This document shows positions 4,872 through 5,726 of a stretch of 5,726 nucleotides of DNA, piece by piece. A program made the position numbers and the translations under genes. The stretch comes from Armatimonadota bacterium (GTDB taxonomy: Bacteria; Armatimonadota; Fimbriimonadia; Fimbriimonadales; Fimbriimonadaceae): positions 1 through 5,726 of the forward strand of contig JAFAFM010000046.1 of the NCBI GenBank assembly GCA_023423495.1, in the 5' to 3' direction. How positions within the stretch are numbered: position 1 is the stretch's first letter; each line of letters starts with the position of its first letter. Below the pieces are notes generated by a model. That model saw only the letters and a list, made by a program, of their open reading frames with translations, ran no database searches and was not told the DNA's origin.

Positions 4872-5090
4872 CTCGCTAAGGTTACCGCCCGGAAGTCCCA
4901 CGCCATCTTTGGAGCCTCAGCACTTCTTGGCAGGCCGTCGTCTAACTAAGTGAACGTTCTGAAAAGGAGACAGTAAAGGCGAAAAAATGGAGTTCTTGGA
5001 CTATTAGCTGAGAATTGCCACCGCCTGAGGAGTTCTCCATAAGGAACATAAAGGTTGCGGGTCTTGTGGATTTGCAACCTCTTTTTTTGC
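4872..5090. other. intergenic spacer between the peptidase and Rieske genes
   Basis: The 219-bp gap should hold the peptidase promoter, but I find no convincing -35/-10 pair on the minus strand. It contains two direct copies of GGAGTTCT (4989-4996 and 5029-5036, 40 bp apart), a GAACGTTC palindrome (4952-4959), and the hairpin at 5052-5088. A plus-strand ATG at 4987 gives only six codons and is not a gene. Confidence 0.5.
5052..5088 (+). terminator. hairpin with T-run on the plus strand
   Basis: AGGTTGC (5052-5058) and GCAACCT (5074-5080) form a perfect 7-bp stem with a 15-base loop, followed on the plus strand by C and seven T (5082-5088). The T-run faces rightward, yet both flanking genes run leftward. 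On the minus strand the hairpin starts 10 bases after the Rieske gene's TAG but is followed by only three T, so it may still end that gene weakly. The plus orientation would stop antisense transcripts entering the oxidoreductase gene. Confidence 0.5.
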
Positions 5091-5726
5091 CTACTCCTTC
5101 TCCTCGCCCAGGCTCTCGGGAGCCAGTGGTTTCGTGGCGGGACCATGCAGAACTTCTCCATCAATGCCGAATCGTGAGCCGTGACAGGGGCAGTCCCACG
5201 ATTGCTCGGCATTATTCCAGGCGACCTGGCATCCCAAGTGTGTGCAGACCGGTGACACCGCATGCAGGGTGCCGTTGGCATCTCGATAAGCGGCGATTCG
5301 CCGATCATCCATCTGGACGACCGCGCCCGAACCTGGCTGCAGATCTTCCAACTTGTCTTCTGGAGCGCTGCCTAATCGATCCCCGATTAACCTCCCTGCG
5401 ACATTGATGTTCTCGGAAACCAATTTAGGCACGGCGGACAGAGGCATGCGGGACGGATTGAAAACCGAGTGCCAAGGATTCTCCACGCCTCGGATGTCAT
5501 CCGCGATTAACCTGCCGGATGCAATGCCATTGGTCATTCCCCAGCCACCAAAGCCTGTGGCGACAAAGATCAGGTCCCGATCGGGCGACTTGCCAACGTA
5601 CGGCACCCGATCCACGGTCCAGTTATCTTGGGTGGACCACCGATACGCCACGCGCTTCACGTCGAAATGCTTGCGAGCCCACTCCTCGATGTAGTCGTAA
5701 CGCTGGTCCGCGTGCTCCTCCTGCCC
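5091..5726 (-). CDS. FAD-dependent oxidoreductase with C-terminal Rieske domain (5' end outside window)
   Basis: The C-terminal 211 residues of a leftward gene whose frame is open to the right edge; full relatives such as B. subtilis YhfW are about 500 aa. The first part is the end of a DAO-type flavoprotein: Y-R-W-S-T-Q-D (28-34), D-R-V-P-Y-V-G (39-45) and the FAD-contact motif A-T-G-F-G-G-W-G-M-T (56-65). A linker leads to a Rieske [2Fe-2S] domain with C-T-H-L-G-C (161-166) and C-P-C-H-G-S (179-184). The ligands are Cys161, His163, Cys179 and His182; Cys166 and Cys181 are placed to form the disulfide of bc1-type Rieske proteins. G-P-A-T-K-P-L follows, as in the family. The arrangement suggests electron transfer between substrate-reduced FAD and the cluster; substrate unknown. 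It ends with TAG at 5091-5093. Confidence 0.93.
   Translation of the reverse strand, partial: GQEEHADQRYDYIEEWARKHFDVKRVAYRWSTQDNWTVDRVPYVGKSPDRDLIFVATGFGGWGMTNGIASGRLIADDIRGVENPWHSVFNPSRMPLSAVPKLVSENINVAGRLIGDRLGSAPEDKLEDLQPGSGAVVQMDDRRIAAYRDANGTLHAVSPVCTHLGCQVAWNNAEQSWDCPCHGSRFGIDGEVLHGPATKPLAPESLGEEKE

Noticed and set aside
4987..5007. six-codon plus-strand ORF after a purine-rich stretch
   Set aside because: The AAGGAG lies 17 bases before the ATG, too far, and six codons are too few to support a gene.
4946..5308. 120-codon open frame on the minus strand
   Set aside because: It overlaps the Rieske domain coding region in another frame and runs through the hairpin; composition is not protein-like.

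Overview
This 5.7-kb window is ordinary bacterial chromosomal DNA of moderate GC content, densely coding. I see no rRNA, tRNA, CRISPR array, insertion sequence or replication origin. The gene set does not fix a phylum: a BaiN/HI0933-type flavoprotein, Tag glycosylase, MarR regulator, an M14 peptidase with a long insert, and an FAD-Rieske fusion. The peptidase and Rieske types are common in soil and freshwater groups such as Acidobacteriota, Armatimonadota and Planctomycetota, but that is only an impression. A good AGGAGG Shine-Dalgarno coexists here with TTG and GTG starts and one gene that may be translated from a leaderless mRNA.

Layout from left to right. Positions 1-459 hold no intact gene. 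They carry a strong leftward rho-independent terminator (43-78), two further hairpins that would have stable tetraloops on the minus strand, and a short stretch (23-179, minus) that reads like the start of an HNH-type endonuclease once one base in a run of six T is ignored. Positions 460-2255 are a two-gene leftward operon: a BaiN/HI0933-like flavoprotein (990-2255) followed by tag, 3-methyladenine DNA glycosylase I (460-993). The tag TTG start overlaps the upstream TGA by four bases.

Divergently from this operon runs a rightward cluster: a MarR-family regulator (2297-2740), a 23-codon small ORF with a near-ideal ribosome binding site (2768-2839), and a small beta-rich, lamin-tail-like protein (2836-3207) that starts inside the small ORF's stop. 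The 41-bp gap between the divergent starts holds a clear sigma70-type promoter for marR. A 7-bp-arm palindrome overlaps both its -35 box and the flavoprotein's start codon, so the regulator probably controls both directions.

The rightward cluster meets a leftward M14 metallocarboxypeptidase gene (3204-4871) tail to tail, with the two TAA stops sharing one TTAA. A 219-bp spacer follows, holding a hairpin whose T-run lies on the plus strand. The window ends inside the 3' part of a leftward gene for an FAD-dependent oxidoreductase with a C-terminal bc1-type Rieske [2Fe-2S] domain (5091 to the right edge, YhfW-like).

The most interesting parts are the compact divergent control region with its predicted leaderless marR transcript, the translationally coupled 23-aa ORF, and the structured gene-free left end. 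No complete new system is evident.
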